DNA of 64,000 nucleotides, from assembly GCA_020723325.1 (NCBI GenBank), contig DYJD01000010.1, positions 1-64,000 of the forward strand. Reading direction: 5' to 3'. Source of the DNA: Desulfosudis oleivorans (GTDB lineage Bacteria; Desulfobacterota; Desulfobacteria; Desulfobacterales; SURF-7). Of this stretch, positions 44,131 through 52,881 are shown piece after piece (position 1 is the first letter of the stretch; every line of letters starts with the position of its first letter). A program made the translations under genes and the position numbers. The notes beneath the pieces were generated by a model, which had not been told where the DNA came from, made no database searches, and saw nothing but the letters and a program-made list of their open reading frames with translations.

Positions 44131-46323
44131 TTACCAACCCCTTGATAAGGACGCCGACATGGCTTGCTGATCGCGCCGCAAGGCTTCTTCGCCGGGGAGA
44201 CGAACACCGAATGCATCGCTGTGGCTGGGCAGGGCAAACAATTTGGTGAGATGCCGCCCGTCGTAGCGCAGGCTCAATACCAGGCGATTGAACTGATTTT
44301 CAATTAATCTGGCTGCCTGGTGGGCCACATCCGTGGTCAGAAATTGATGAATGAGCTGTTCCAGTTTGGCATCGATGGTGGCCACATTTTCCCGGAGAGC
44401 CATTTTACGAAGAAGGTTTTGGATCACCTCCCGGTCGTTCTTGTTTACAAAGGCCGGAATCCTGGTCATTAGCTCTTCCACATCCGCTTCGGTAAGGGAT
44501 GTCTTCCCGCCGAGCAATTCCAACATTCGGTTTTTTAAATGGTCCTTCTCATCCTTCAGCAGATAATAAAACCAGTTTAAAGCATCTGTCTGGGTAACCG
44601 GTGGCATGCGTTTGATTTTCAGGTTTTCAACGGCGATCCAGTTGGCGGCGATATCCGCCGGCTTGATTTCAACCACATCACCGATCAGCCATTTGAAATT
44701 TTTGCGGCGCAGGGCTGTATTGAGCTGGATGGTCAACAACTGCAAAAGGGATTGCTCCGGTGATTCCAGAAAATTGCGAATGGTTATGCCCGGTAGCATC
44801 TGTTGGTCCAGGGCGAGCAGGATCTCTCCCAATTCCGCCTGCCGATCCAGCAACGATTCAATGGCCGAAAGGTTTCCGGCCAGGGCTTGGCTGAGATCGC
44901 TTTCCAAATCCGTCAGTTTCGCGGAGAACCGCTGGAACAGGGAATGAACATCCACAGGTATTGCAAAATGTCTGGACAGATCCACCAGGGATTGAAGTTG
45001 CTCCACCTGCGAGCCCGTTTTTTCCAGAAGTTTCATGAAATCCGGGTTGAGGGTCTTGTGGGCATTGAGATAATCGATCTCTTTTCTCAGCCGGACCGCA
45101 ATCTGGTTCAACTGATGGGCAAAATCCGTGAGCAAGGTATGGGTTTGCAGGATTTTGAGATGATTTTCATCCAGAATGATTTTTTCCCGGCAACTGGCGG
45201 TCTGGTCTGTTTCAGTTTCTATTTTGGACCGTGATCCGCCCCATTGGAATTGAATCTTGAGACCGATGGTCTGATTCAGAAGTTCCGGATTGCCGTATTG
45301 ATATCTTTCAACTTTGAAGTAGGGGCCGAGGAACAGATTTTTTAAGCGGCCGGCCTTGTCCATGTTGACGCCTGCTTGAAGCAAGAACTCACGGTCAACG
45401 AACCACTTGCGGGGAAGGGTTGAGCGTTCCTCCAGGTAGCCGCTTTCAATAAACAAGCGCATGCCGCCATGGATGGGGGTGCTTTTAACCGATACATTCA
45501 GTTTGGTCAGCAGGGAGGTTTCAAACCAGCCCAGGGTTGAACTGCATTCGAGCTGGTCAACCCGGTGGCGATCCCAGCGTTTGGTGGTGAAAGCGGTTCG
45601 AAAAAGGGTGCCGTAAGCCGGTACGGAAAGATTAAAGATGCCGTCCTTGCCGGGCGCCACTTCCACATTCATGGCCCCTTGAAACATGGGGGTTACCCCC
45701 CAATAGAAGGTTTCATCCCGGGTCGGTTCATAATAAACACCCAGGCTGGGTCCAACGGAAAGCAGCGGAAATACATAATAGGATTTGAGGTCGAGGTATC
45801 GGCCCAGGCAGAAATACAACGGTCTGTTCAGAAAGCGATAGGGCCCCCAGGTGGTGGTGGCGCCATAGGACAAATGCGCCGTCACCCGGGCCAGGTCTTC
45901 CTTGTAATCGCTCATGGAATAGACAGGGTTGATGGTGCTTTCATAAAAGCTGAAAGCCGCGCCGCCCCAACGCACATTGTGGCCGCCGAGCCAGCGGGAA
46001 GTCCATTGACTTTCCCAAGCCAGTCCACCGAAAGCAGCCCGCTCGACCAAGCTGCTGGAGGTGCGGAAATCCCCGCCCCGTAAAGTGAACTGTCCATTTG
46101 GAAGAGAAATGCTGAAATGATGGGCATTGTCTTCCAAATAGGTTTTTCCTTGCCATTGTTGATCGCCTGGATAATGGTCAAAATGATTCGGATCAGCCGC
46201 GGCGGAATTGTTGATATCCATCATTAAAACGGCAAGGATGAGCTGAACCAGAATTTGAGGATGGATGGTCCGCTGCCGGGTGCATCCCGGAACCGGGTCA
46301 TGGGTATTCCTTGAAGCGGCCAT
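44131..46323 (-). CDS. Predicted outer-membrane beta-barrel protein with helical tail
   Basis: 730 residues, family not recognised. A signal peptide (hydrophobic IHPQILVQLILAVLMM, cleavage near NSAAA) is followed by ~330 residues rich in alternating aromatic/Gly strands (e.g. WESQWTSRWLGGHNVRWGG, YWGVTPMFQGAMNVEV) ending in QIGLK/IQFQW-like strands. A C-terminal ~330 residues are helical and charged, rich in Leu/Glu heptads (DHL...LTDFAHQLNQIAVRLRKEI). A GGGGG site lies 6 bases before the ATG. It is convergent with the E1 fusion (21-base gap) and divergent from the VTT-reductase. Confidence 0.7.
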   Translation of the reverse strand: MAASRNTHDPVPGCTRQRTIHPQILVQLILAVLMMDINNSAAADPNHFDHYPGDQQWQGKTYLEDNAHHFSISLPNGQFTLRGGDFRTSSSLVERAAFGGLAWESQWTSRWLGGHNVRWGGAAFSFYESTINPVYSMSDYKEDLARVTAHLSYGATTTWGPYRFLNRPLYFCLGRYLDLKSYYVFPLLSVGPSLGVYYEPTRDETFYWGVTPMFQGAMNVEVAPGKDGIFNLSVPAYGTLFRTAFTTKRWDRHRVDQLECSSTLGWFETSLLTKLNVSVKSTPIHGGMRLFIESGYLEERSTLPRKWFVDREFLLQAGVNMDKAGRLKNLFLGPYFKVERYQYGNPELLNQTIGLKIQFQWGGSRSKIETETDQTASCREKIILDENHLKILQTHTLLTDFAHQLNQIAVRLRKEIDYLNAHKTLNPDFMKLLEKTGSQVEQLQSLVDLSRHFAIPVDVHSLFQRFSAKLTDLESDLSQALAGNLSAIESLLDRQAELGEILLALDQQMLPGITIRNFLESPEQSLLQLLTIQLNTALRRKNFKWLIGDVVEIKPADIAANWIAVENLKIKRMPPVTQTDALNWFYYLLKDEKDHLKNRMLELLGGKTSLTEADVEELMTRIPAFVNKNDREVIQNLLRKMALRENVATIDAKLEQLIHQFLTTDVAHQAARLIENQFNRLVLSLRYDGRHLTKLFALPSHSDAFGVRLPGEEALRRDQQAMSASLSRGW

Positions 46324-46779
46324 ACAATCCCCCAGGTCCGAACACTTTTAATCAAGAGGCCCTATAATCCAAGGCAAGGCCGGGCACTTGTCGCGCAACA
46401 AGAGCTTTAGGCTTCATCTTTCGTGTTTACCACTGAATTCTATGGAAGTACGACACAAGGAGGGCAGGGAATTGAGGTGAATACGGCCCAGGACAGGACC
46501 AACCGCATCGTTTTAAAGTAGAGTCAAAATAATTACCAGTCGTTATCATCTTAAAAAGATCTACTGTTTCGGACCATTTGTCCTGATGAATACTATGCCA
46601 CTATTCAAGGCGGAAGTCAATTGTCCAGCTTTGACTACAATTCACGGCGCTGGTCTGCCAGACTTGTGGCCGACCAAATTTTTCATTGCGAAACCCAATC
46701 AGATCAGGTTATCTACCCAAAGCAATCGGCGATCAACCGTTATGACTTTGTGCAACAGATTGGAAAAAGACACCTGCCT
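46324..46779. other. Gene-free divergent region
   Basis: No convincing gene or strong promoter. Open frames running upstream of 46780 lack protein-like sequence. An AAGGAGG followed by a 14-codon GTG frame occurs near 46455-46520; probably chance. Confidence 0.4.
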
Positions 46780-48921
46780 ATGAACTCCAACCGCATGAAA
46801 ATCGGGCTGATTCTATTAATCGGGCTGTCGGCCTATGTCTTTGTGGCATATGATTTCAAGCAATATCTGACCCTGGCCTATTTAAAAACACAACAGCAAT
46901 CTTTTTCACAATTTTATAACCAGCACCCGATTGCAACCCCGGCCATATATATGGGAATATATATTCTGGTGACGGCCCTATCCCTGCCGGGTGCAACGGT
47001 CATGTCTTTGGCCGGCGGCGCCCTGTTCGGTCTCGGGTTCGGCATGCTTTTAATTTCCTTTGCCAGCAGCATCGGGGCCACCTTGGCTTTTCTCGTGTCG
47101 CGCTTTTTATTGCAAGACATTGTGCAGCGCAAATTCGGCGATAAACTCAGCCTGGTCAACCAGGGGATTGAGCAGGAGGGCGCCTTTTACCTGTTCACCT
47201 TGCGGCTTGTGCCCTTGTTTCCTTTTTTTGTCGTCAATCTGGTCATGGGCTTGACTTCCATCCGCGCCACCGTATTTTATTTGGTAAGCCAGGTCGGCAT
47301 GCTGCCCGGCACCTTGGTGTATGTGAATGCCGGCACTGAGCTTGGGAAAATCGAATCGGTCCAAGGCATTCTTTCACCAGGGCTGCTGTTTTCATTTGCG
47401 TTGCTGGGACTTTTTCCCCTGTTGGCCAAAAAAGGCGTGGATTGGCTTAAAATCCGAAAGCAATTGTCCGGCTTCGGGAAACCCAGGCGTTTTGATTACA
47501 ATCTGATTGTGATCGGTGCTGGTTCAGCCGGCCTGGTGACTGCCTATATCGCGGCGGCTGTGCGCGCCAAGGTGGCCCTAATCGAAAAACACCGCATGGG
47601 TGGCGACTGTCTGAACACCGGTTGCGTTCCCAGCAAGGCCCTGATCCGCTCGGCCAAGGTGTTGTCCTATGGCCGTCGTGCCCGGGAATTCGGATTGCAA
47701 TCCGGCTGTTTTGATTTTGAATTCAAGGAAGTGATGGAGCGGGTGCGGCAAGTGATTCGCAGAATCGAGCCCCACGATTCCATTGAGCGCTATACCCGCT
47801 TGGGGGTTGAAGTCCTCTTCGGTGAGGCGCGTCTGGTTTCCCCTTATGCAGTGGAAGTGCAGGGCCGGCGTCTGACTGCTCGCAATATCGTCATTGCCAC
47901 CGGTGCTAAGCCGTTGATACCGCCCATCAAGGGGCTTGCGCAGGTGAATTATCTGACTTCGGACACGCTCTGGGATATTCAAAGCCTGCCCAAACGTTTG
48001 ATCGTCCTGGGGGGCGGGCCCATCGGCTGCGAGCTGACCCAGGCCTTTGCCCGATTTGGGTCCCTGGTCACCCAGGTGGAAATGCTTTCCCGCCTGCTGA
48101 TCCGGGAAGACCCGGAAATCAGCGTCATGGTTCAACGCCGACTGGAGGCGGAAGGCGTGCGGGTGCTGACCGATCACCGGGCTGTGGAGATTCTTGTGGA
48201 AAACGGTTGCAAGCGTTTGGTGTGTGTTCACCAAGGCCGGGAAGTCCGCCTGGAATTTGATGAAATTCTGGTGGCTGTGGGCCGTGCAGCCAATACCAAA
48301 GGCTTTGGACTGGAGGAATTGGGCGTTAAAACCACCCCAAACGGAACCCTTACAACCGATGGCTTTTTGCGCACCAATTTTCCGAACATTTTTTGTGCCG
48401 GCGACGTGGCCGGGCCCTATCAGTTCACCCATGCCGCGGCCCATCAGGCCTGGTATGCGGCGGTGAACGCGTTGTTCGGCAGCCTGAAGCGCTTTAAAGC
48501 GGATTACCGCGTCATGCCCTGGTGCACTTTCACGGACCCGGAAGTGGCCCGGGTGGGGCTCAATGAAAGCGAGGCCCGGGAAAAGGGCATTGCCTATGAA
48601 ACCACAGTGTTCGGCCTGGATGAACTGGATCGGGCCATTGCCGATTCCGAGGACCAGGGTCTGGTAAAAGTCTTGACGCCGCCGGGCAAAGATAAGATTC
48701 TGGGAGTCACCATTGTGGGGCCCCATGCCGGCGACATCATCGCGGAATATATTCTGGCCATGAAACACGGCCTGGGATTGAATAAAATCCTGGGAACCAT
48801 CCACATCTATCCGACCTTGGCCGAGGCCAACAAATATGCTGCCGGCGCCTGGAAAAAGGCCCATGCGCCGGAGAGGCTTTTGGATTGGGTGGAAAAATAT
48901 CATGACTGGCGGAGAGGGTGA
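46780..48921 (+). CDS. VTT-domain/flavin disulfide reductase fusion
   Basis: 713 residues from the ATG at 46780 (a longer TTG frame is rejected). Residues ~10-215 are a TVP38/VTT membrane domain (LSLPGATVMSLAGGALFG, RLVPLFPFFVVNLVMGLT). Residues ~240-713 form a complete class I pyridine nucleotide-disulfide oxidoreductase: VIGAGSAGLVTAYIAA for FAD, redox pair GGDCLNTGCVPSK, GGGPIGCELTQAFA for NAD(P)H, and the terminal HIYPTLAEA catalytic His/Glu. It resembles mercuric reductase without a metal-binding domain. Related fusions exist in other bacteria; substrate unknown. The membrane attachment suggests handling of a lipid or quinone. Confidence 0.9.
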   Translation: MNSNRMKIGLILLIGLSAYVFVAYDFKQYLTLAYLKTQQQSFSQFYNQHPIATPAIYMGIYILVTALSLPGATVMSLAGGALFGLGFGMLLISFASSIGATLAFLVSRFLLQDIVQRKFGDKLSLVNQGIEQEGAFYLFTLRLVPLFPFFVVNLVMGLTSIRATVFYLVSQVGMLPGTLVYVNAGTELGKIESVQGILSPGLLFSFALLGLFPLLAKKGVDWLKIRKQLSGFGKPRRFDYNLIVIGAGSAGLVTAYIAAAVRAKVALIEKHRMGGDCLNTGCVPSKALIRSAKVLSYGRRAREFGLQSGCFDFEFKEVMERVRQVIRRIEPHDSIERYTRLGVEVLFGEARLVSPYAVEVQGRRLTARNIVIATGAKPLIPPIKGLAQVNYLTSDTLWDIQSLPKRLIVLGGGPIGCELTQAFARFGSLVTQVEMLSRLLIREDPEISVMVQRRLEAEGVRVLTDHRAVEILVENGCKRLVCVHQGREVRLEFDEILVAVGRAANTKGFGLEELGVKTTPNGTLTTDGFLRTNFPNIFCAGDVAGPYQFTHAAAHQAWYAAVNALFGSLKRFKADYRVMPWCTFTDPEVARVGLNESEAREKGIAYETTVFGLDELDRAIADSEDQGLVKVLTPPGKDKILGVTIVGPHAGDIIAEYILAMKHGLGLNKILGTIHIYPTLAEANKYAAGAWKKAHAPERLLDWVEKYHDWRRG

Positions 48922-48923
48922 AA

Positions 48924-48956
48924 GAATTTGAGATTTCAGATTTGAGATTTGAGATT
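48924..48956. repeat. GAGATTT tandem repeat
   Basis: Several units of (A/T)TTGAGATT/TTCAGATT in tandem between the VTT-reductase stop and the DUF547 start. Confidence 0.5.
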
Positions 48957-48976
48957 ATTGGAGAGGGGAGGGGGTT

Positions 48977-49732
48977 GTGAATTGGAATGGTACCATGGTA
49001 GTTATCGCCCTGATGGCATTGGGGATGGGGCTTTCAACAGGTAGGCAGGCCTTTGCCCAGGCACCGGACCATGGGTTGTTTGACCGGTTGTTGAAGAAAT
49101 ATGTCCGCAATGGGGTGGTGGAGTACCAGGGTTTCAAGCAAGAGGAAGCGGTTCTGGATGAATATCTCAAGCTGCTGGAAGCAGTACCGCCGGACCGGCT
49201 CACCACCCAGGAGGGATTTGCATTTTATATCAATGCTTACAATGCCTGGACCATCAAATTGATTCTCTCCGGGTATCCAGGGGTGGGCTCCATCAAGGAT
49301 CTGGGCGGATGGTTTCAAAGTCCCTGGAAAAAGAAGTTCTGCCGCCTCAAGGGGGCCGTGGTCAGTTTGGATGAAATCGAACATGGCATTCTGCGGCCGC
49401 GCTATCAAGACCCACGGGTGCATTTTGCCATTAATTGCGCTTCCAAGGGGTGTCCACCCCTGCGCTCTGAAGCTTACAGCGGGGCGCGCTTGGAGGAACA
49501 ATTGGATGCAGCCGCCGCAGGCTTCATCAATGACTCGCGCTTCAACTACTTCCAGGATGACACGCTTTATGTCAGTAAAATATTCGACTGGTTTGCTGAA
49601 GATTTCAAGGGGGGGATCGAAGGCTTTTTCAAGCGCCATGCTGATGCGGGCCTGAAAACCAAACTGGAGCTAGCCGGCAGCGGGGTCAGGATCAAGTATT
49701 TGGAATATGATTGGAGTTTGAACGGAAAATAA
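48977..49732 (+). CDS. DUF547 secreted protein
   Basis: 251 residues. A signal peptide (VIALMALGMGLSTGRQAFAQ) ends near 28. The DUF547 domain has GVVEYQGFKQEE, FYINAYNAWTIKLIL, the VSLDEIEHGILRPRY segment, and the conserved HFAINCASKGCPPLR with its Cys pair. The family is possibly cysteine-peptidase-like, but no reaction is established. A GTG start after GGGGAGGGGG is chosen; the ATG six codons later is possible. Confidence 0.88.
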   Translation: MNWNGTMVVIALMALGMGLSTGRQAFAQAPDHGLFDRLLKKYVRNGVVEYQGFKQEEAVLDEYLKLLEAVPPDRLTTQEGFAFYINAYNAWTIKLILSGYPGVGSIKDLGGWFQSPWKKKFCRLKGAVVSLDEIEHGILRPRYQDPRVHFAINCASKGCPPLRSEAYSGARLEEQLDAAAAGFINDSRFNYFQDDTLYVSKIFDWFAEDFKGGIEGFFKRHADAGLKTKLELAGSGVRIKYLEYDWSLNGK

Positions 49733-49770
49733 ATCATCAACCTTGATCATCGTTTTGGCCGGCCTCCATT

Positions 49771-49804
49771 GTGGGAGCGGCTTTCAGCCGCGATTCGGCC
49801 GAAA
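49771..49804 (+). repeat. REP/BIME-like element, copy 2
   Basis: GTGGGAGCGG-CTTTCAGCCGCGAT-TCGGCCGAAA, preceded by CTTGATCATCGTTTTGGCC as in the extended unit. Confidence 0.7.
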
Positions 49805-49844
49805 CAACAACCAAGGCCGAAGCATCAAGAAGCAGGAGAAAAAA

Positions 49845-50177
49845 ATGGATACCTATTACAATCCCGCCGACCTTGCCAAGTTCGCCGATATCGGCCGGCA
49901 GGCTCCGGAAGCGGCCCGCAAATTTTTTGATTACTATAACCATGTGTTTGCCGAAGGGGCCCTCACCGAGCGAGAAAAAGCCCTCATTGCCCTGGCCGTG
50001 GCCCATGCCGTGCAATGCCCGTATTGTATCGACGCCTATACCAAAACCTGCCTTGAAAAAGGCTCCAATGCCGAGGAAATGACCGAAGCCCTGCATGTGG
50101 CCGTGGCCATCCGTGGCGGGGCTTCCCTGGTGCACGGTGTTCAGATGCAAACCATTGCCGGGCAACTATCCCTCTAG
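49845..50177 (+). CDS. Arsenosugar-associated peroxidase-like (CMD/AhpD family) protein
   Basis: 110 residues of the carboxymuconolactone decarboxylase/AhpD fold: LTEREKALIALAVAHAVQCP, then the redox motif CPYC (with downstream ID) and GSNAEEMTEALHVAVAIRGG. The specific form MDTYYNPADLAKFADIG is that of the small peroxidase-like partner of ArsS in arsenosugar-type clusters. AGGAGAAAAA precedes the ATG. It is followed after 12 bases by arsS. The exact role is unproven; it may supply reductant or peroxide protection. Confidence 0.88.
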   Translation: MDTYYNPADLAKFADIGRQAPEAARKFFDYYNHVFAEGALTEREKALIALAVAHAVQCPYCIDAYTKTCLEKGSNAEEMTEALHVAVAIRGGASLVHGVQMQTIAGQLSL

Positions 50178-50189
50178 GAGGATGGCGCA

Positions 50190-51167
50190 ATGACGAATAC
50201 GGGCGCGCCGCTGCCGGCCCCGGGAAAAGAAGGCGGCACGTATTCCTTTGGGGAAACACTGGGGAAAAACGGGCTGAGCCTTGAACGGGAAGTCACCCGC
50301 ACCCTGCAGATCAATGTGGGCTTGATGTGCAATCAGACTTGCAGTCATTGCCATCTGGAGGCCGGACCAGCGCGCAGGGAAATGATGAGCCTGACCACCA
50401 TGCAACAGGTGGTGGAATTTGCCGGCCGGGGGAATTTTCAGCAGGTGGATATCACCGGCGGCGCGCCGGAGTTGCATCCCCGGTTGCCGGAATTTATCGA
50501 GGTCTTGAGCGGAAAGGAAAAGCAATTGATTCTGCGCTCCAATCTTTCCGTGCTCGGACAAAAGGGGCCGCCCTTTATACACCATTTGAAAAAACATGGG
50601 GTCCGGATCATGGCTTCCTTTCCTTCCTTGAATGCAAGCCAGACCGAAGCCTTGCGTGGTCAGGGCATGTTTACAGCCGGCCTGGATGCCCTGGTGATGC
50701 TGAACCAAATGGGATACGGCCTGGCTGATTCAGGCTTGGGCCTTGACCTGGTGGTGAATCCCACCGGCGCCTTCCTTGCCCCGGCCCAGGCCGGCCTTGA
50801 AAAACGCTTTCACACTGTTCTGGCCCAAAAATGGGGCATCCATTTCAACCGGTTACTGAGTTTCAGCAATGTGCCCCTGGGGCGATTCCGGCAATGGCTC
50901 CAGCAGTCAGGCAATTATCAGGCCTATATGCGGAAACTCAGCAGCGCCTTTAACCCGGCGGCCGTGGCCGGCCTCATGTGCCGAACCCTCTTGTCCGTAT
51001 CCTGGGACGGCCATTTATATGACTGCGATTTCAACCAGGCCGCCGGCATTTTTAAAGGTAACCGCAAGGTTCACATCACTGCCGCGGATTCCTTGCCTGC
51101 GCCGGGGGACCCCATTGCCGTGGCCGACCATTGTTTTACCTGCACTGCCGGCGCCGGATTCACCTGA
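50190..51167 (+). CDS. arsS: Radical SAM protein ArsS (arsenosugar biosynthesis)
   Basis: 325 residues. The radical SAM cluster Cys are C47, C51 and C54 (CNQTCSHCH), with ITGGAPELHPRL as the second motif; a C-terminal DUF3641-type region with further Cys (LMCRT, LYDCDFNQAAG, CFTCTAG) likely binds another cluster. ArsS acts with ArsM on methylated arsenic, joining a sugar-derived radical to it. No arsM is in the window, so the host pathway is incomplete here. The C-terminus ends CTAGAGFT, without the final Ser-Ser-Cys-like residues I recall for the family. Confidence 0.9.
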   Translation: MTNTGAPLPAPGKEGGTYSFGETLGKNGLSLEREVTRTLQINVGLMCNQTCSHCHLEAGPARREMMSLTTMQQVVEFAGRGNFQQVDITGGAPELHPRLPEFIEVLSGKEKQLILRSNLSVLGQKGPPFIHHLKKHGVRIMASFPSLNASQTEALRGQGMFTAGLDALVMLNQMGYGLADSGLGLDLVVNPTGAFLAPAQAGLEKRFHTVLAQKWGIHFNRLLSFSNVPLGRFRQWLQQSGNYQAYMRKLSSAFNPAAVAGLMCRTLLSVSWDGHLYDCDFNQAAGIFKGNRKVHITAADSLPAPGDPIAVADHCFTCTAGAGFT

Positions 51168-51218
51168 AGCGGTGCCATTACCGCCTGAGGACCAGGCGGC
51201 AAGCGACCATCCTCCGTT

Positions 51219-51252
51219 GTGGGAGCGGCTTCCAGCCGCGATACGGCTAAAA
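51219..51252 (+). repeat. REP/BIME-like element, copy 3
   Basis: GTGGGAGCGG-CTTCCAGCCGCGAT-ACGGCTAAAA between arsS and the convergent aldo/keto reductase. Confidence 0.7.
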
Positions 51253-51273
51253 ACTAACCAAGCCGATTCAAGA

Positions 51274-52527
51274 TTATTTTTTGCGGGCAACTTTTTTGGC
51301 CCGGCGGATGGAACTGCTGCGCTGGAAGCTGAAAAAAACCTGGATGATCCAGGCCGTTATTTTCAGGCCGCGGCCTTCAAAGGTGGCGGCCACATCTTCC
51401 AGCAAGGTCTGAATGGGCAGATGCTGGGGGCAGGCTTTTTCGCACTGGCCGCATTTTTGGCACAAGGAGGCCTGGGCCGGGATGCCGCCGAATCCACCGT
51501 ATAAACGGCTTAAATAAAATAAACGCGCGGTTTTCTGATCACCGAACATGTGAAAGCTGTTGTAAATTTCAAAGCAGCCGGGGATGTCCACGCCGGAAGG
51601 GCAGGGCAGGCAGTAACGGCAGCCGGTGCAGCCAGCTTTCATGAGCTGGCGATAGGTCGCCTCCACCCGCTCCACCAGGGCCAGCTCCTTTTCGGAAAGG
51701 GAATGGGGCTGCGCTGCCGCGGCAATGCGGATGTTTTCCTGGATATGCTCCTCCTGGTTCATGCCGGAAAGCACCATGGTGACCTCCGGATGGTTCCAGA
51801 TCCAGCGCAAGGCCCATTCCGCCGGAGAACGCCGGAGATCGGCTTCATTCCAAACCGCAGCCACATCCCGGGGCACGCGGCCGGCCAGATTGCCGCCCCG
51901 CAGGGGCTCCATGATGATCACCCCCAGGTTTTTGGCGGCAGCGTATTTCAATCCTTCCAGGCCGGCCTGGGAAAAGCGGTCCAGGAAATTGTACTGAATC
52001 TGACAGACCTGCCAGTCATAGGCATCCACGATGGTTTTAAACGTATCGAGATCGCCGTGGAATGAAAAGCCGGCATGGCGGATGCGGCCGTCGCGCTTGG
52101 CCTGGTTCAAAAACTCCAATACATGGAGGGACTGGAGTTTTTTCCAGTTTTTCGCTTCCAGGGCATGCAATAAATAATAGTCGATGCGGTCTGTGCCCAG
52201 GCGGTCGAGTTGGGCATTCAACAGGCTGTCCAAATCTTCCTTTTTTTTCACCGACCAGGGTGGAAGTTTGGTGGCCAGGCGGATTTTATCCCGCAGGCCG
52301 CTGCCAAGGGCTTTACCAAGAAAAGGCTCACTGTCACCCATATGGTAGGGCATGGCCGTGTCCAGATAATTGATGCCTTGATCCATGGCCGATTCAATTT
52401 GCCGGACAGCGCGTTGATAGTCGATCTTGCCATCGCCGGGTTTGCCTTTTTTTTGGGGCAAGCGCATGCAACCGAAACCTAAAATCGAAAGTTCATCACC
52501 GGTTTTGGGAACTTGACGGTATAGCAT
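51274..52527 (-). CDS. Aldo/keto reductase with C-terminal 4Fe-4S domain
   Basis: 417 residues. The AKR barrel carries the tetrad D-Y-K-H: D and Y in YLDTAMPYHMG, K in RLATKLP, H in YYLLHALEA. Residues ~290-400 have two cluster motifs, CTGCRYCLPC and CQKCGQCEKACP, as in ferredoxin-type oxidoreductases of anaerobes. The substrate is unknown. The ATG lies 3 bases before a GGAGACCTCC stretch on the opposite strand, giving a GGAGG-type site. A GGAATGA palindrome at 52544-52561 sits just upstream, probably a repressor site. Confidence 0.9.
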   Translation of the reverse strand: MLYRQVPKTGDELSILGFGCMRLPQKKGKPGDGKIDYQRAVRQIESAMDQGINYLDTAMPYHMGDSEPFLGKALGSGLRDKIRLATKLPPWSVKKKEDLDSLLNAQLDRLGTDRIDYYLLHALEAKNWKKLQSLHVLEFLNQAKRDGRIRHAGFSFHGDLDTFKTIVDAYDWQVCQIQYNFLDRFSQAGLEGLKYAAAKNLGVIIMEPLRGGNLAGRVPRDVAAVWNEADLRRSPAEWALRWIWNHPEVTMVLSGMNQEEHIQENIRIAAAAQPHSLSEKELALVERVEATYRQLMKAGCTGCRYCLPCPSGVDIPGCFEIYNSFHMFGDQKTARLFYLSRLYGGFGGIPAQASLCQKCGQCEKACPQHLPIQTLLEDVAATFEGRGLKITAWIIQVFFSFQRSSSIRRAKKVARKK

Positions 52528-52543
52528 GGGAGACCTCCGTTGT

Positions 52544-52561
52544 GGAATGATTATTCATTCC
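52544..52561. promoter_or_regulatory. GGAATGA-N4-TCATTCC operator, copy 1
   Basis: GGAATGA at 52544-52550 and TCATTCC at 52555-52561 with TTAT between. It lies 17 bases upstream of the aldo/keto reductase ATG. The symmetry is typical of TetR-family operators. Confidence 0.65.
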
Positions 52562-52772
52562 GGAAATATTGTATAAATTTTAATCCCGGTTCAGTACCCA
52601 GAAGTCAGAATTTAGAATCTAAAAGAATGCAGTTTGTAAGGACCGGCAATTCAGCAATAAATTCATTCGTCTTTATAATGTATATGGGAAAAATTTAAAA
52701 ATTATATTTATTTATTCTATTTTTAATTCCGGCTACCGCCTCCAGACAGAGCAATTTTACAATACCATTTTA

Positions 52773-52790
52773 GGAATGAACATTCATTCC
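52773..52790. promoter_or_regulatory. GGAATGA-N4-TCATTCC operator, copy 2
   Basis: GGAATGA at 52773-52779 and TCATTCC at 52784-52790; spacer ACAT. It lies upstream of the histidine-kinase promoter. Confidence 0.65.
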
Positions 52791-52832
52791 GCTTGTATTT
52801 CAAAGCGGAATGAATGTCAAGGGAAAATTGGA

Positions 52833-52862
52833 TTGACATAAAAACATGCTTTCCTTTAGAAT
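52833..52862 (+). promoter_or_regulatory. Sigma-70-type promoter of the hybrid kinase
   Basis: TTGACA (52833-52838) and TAGAAT (52857-52862) with an 18-base spacer, giving a very short leader before the ATG at 52882. Confidence 0.65.
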
Positions 52863-52881
52863 ACATAAGAGGGATGCCCAT

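Larger units (their letters stand above)
52528..52881. other. Divergent regulatory region with GGAATGA palindromes
   Basis: No gene. It contains two 18-base palindromes, a third half-site GGAATGA at 52807-52813 and a strong promoter at 52833-52862 reading toward the histidine kinase. Confidence 0.6.

Noticed and set aside
46621-46779. N-terminal extension of the VTT-reductase from a TTG
   Set aside because: The added 53 residues are polar and not protein-like, and the ATG at 46780 leads directly into the first membrane helix.
47578-48903. 441-residue minus-strand frame opposite the flavin reductase
   Set aside because: Shadow of a strongly conserved enzyme; no protein-like motifs.
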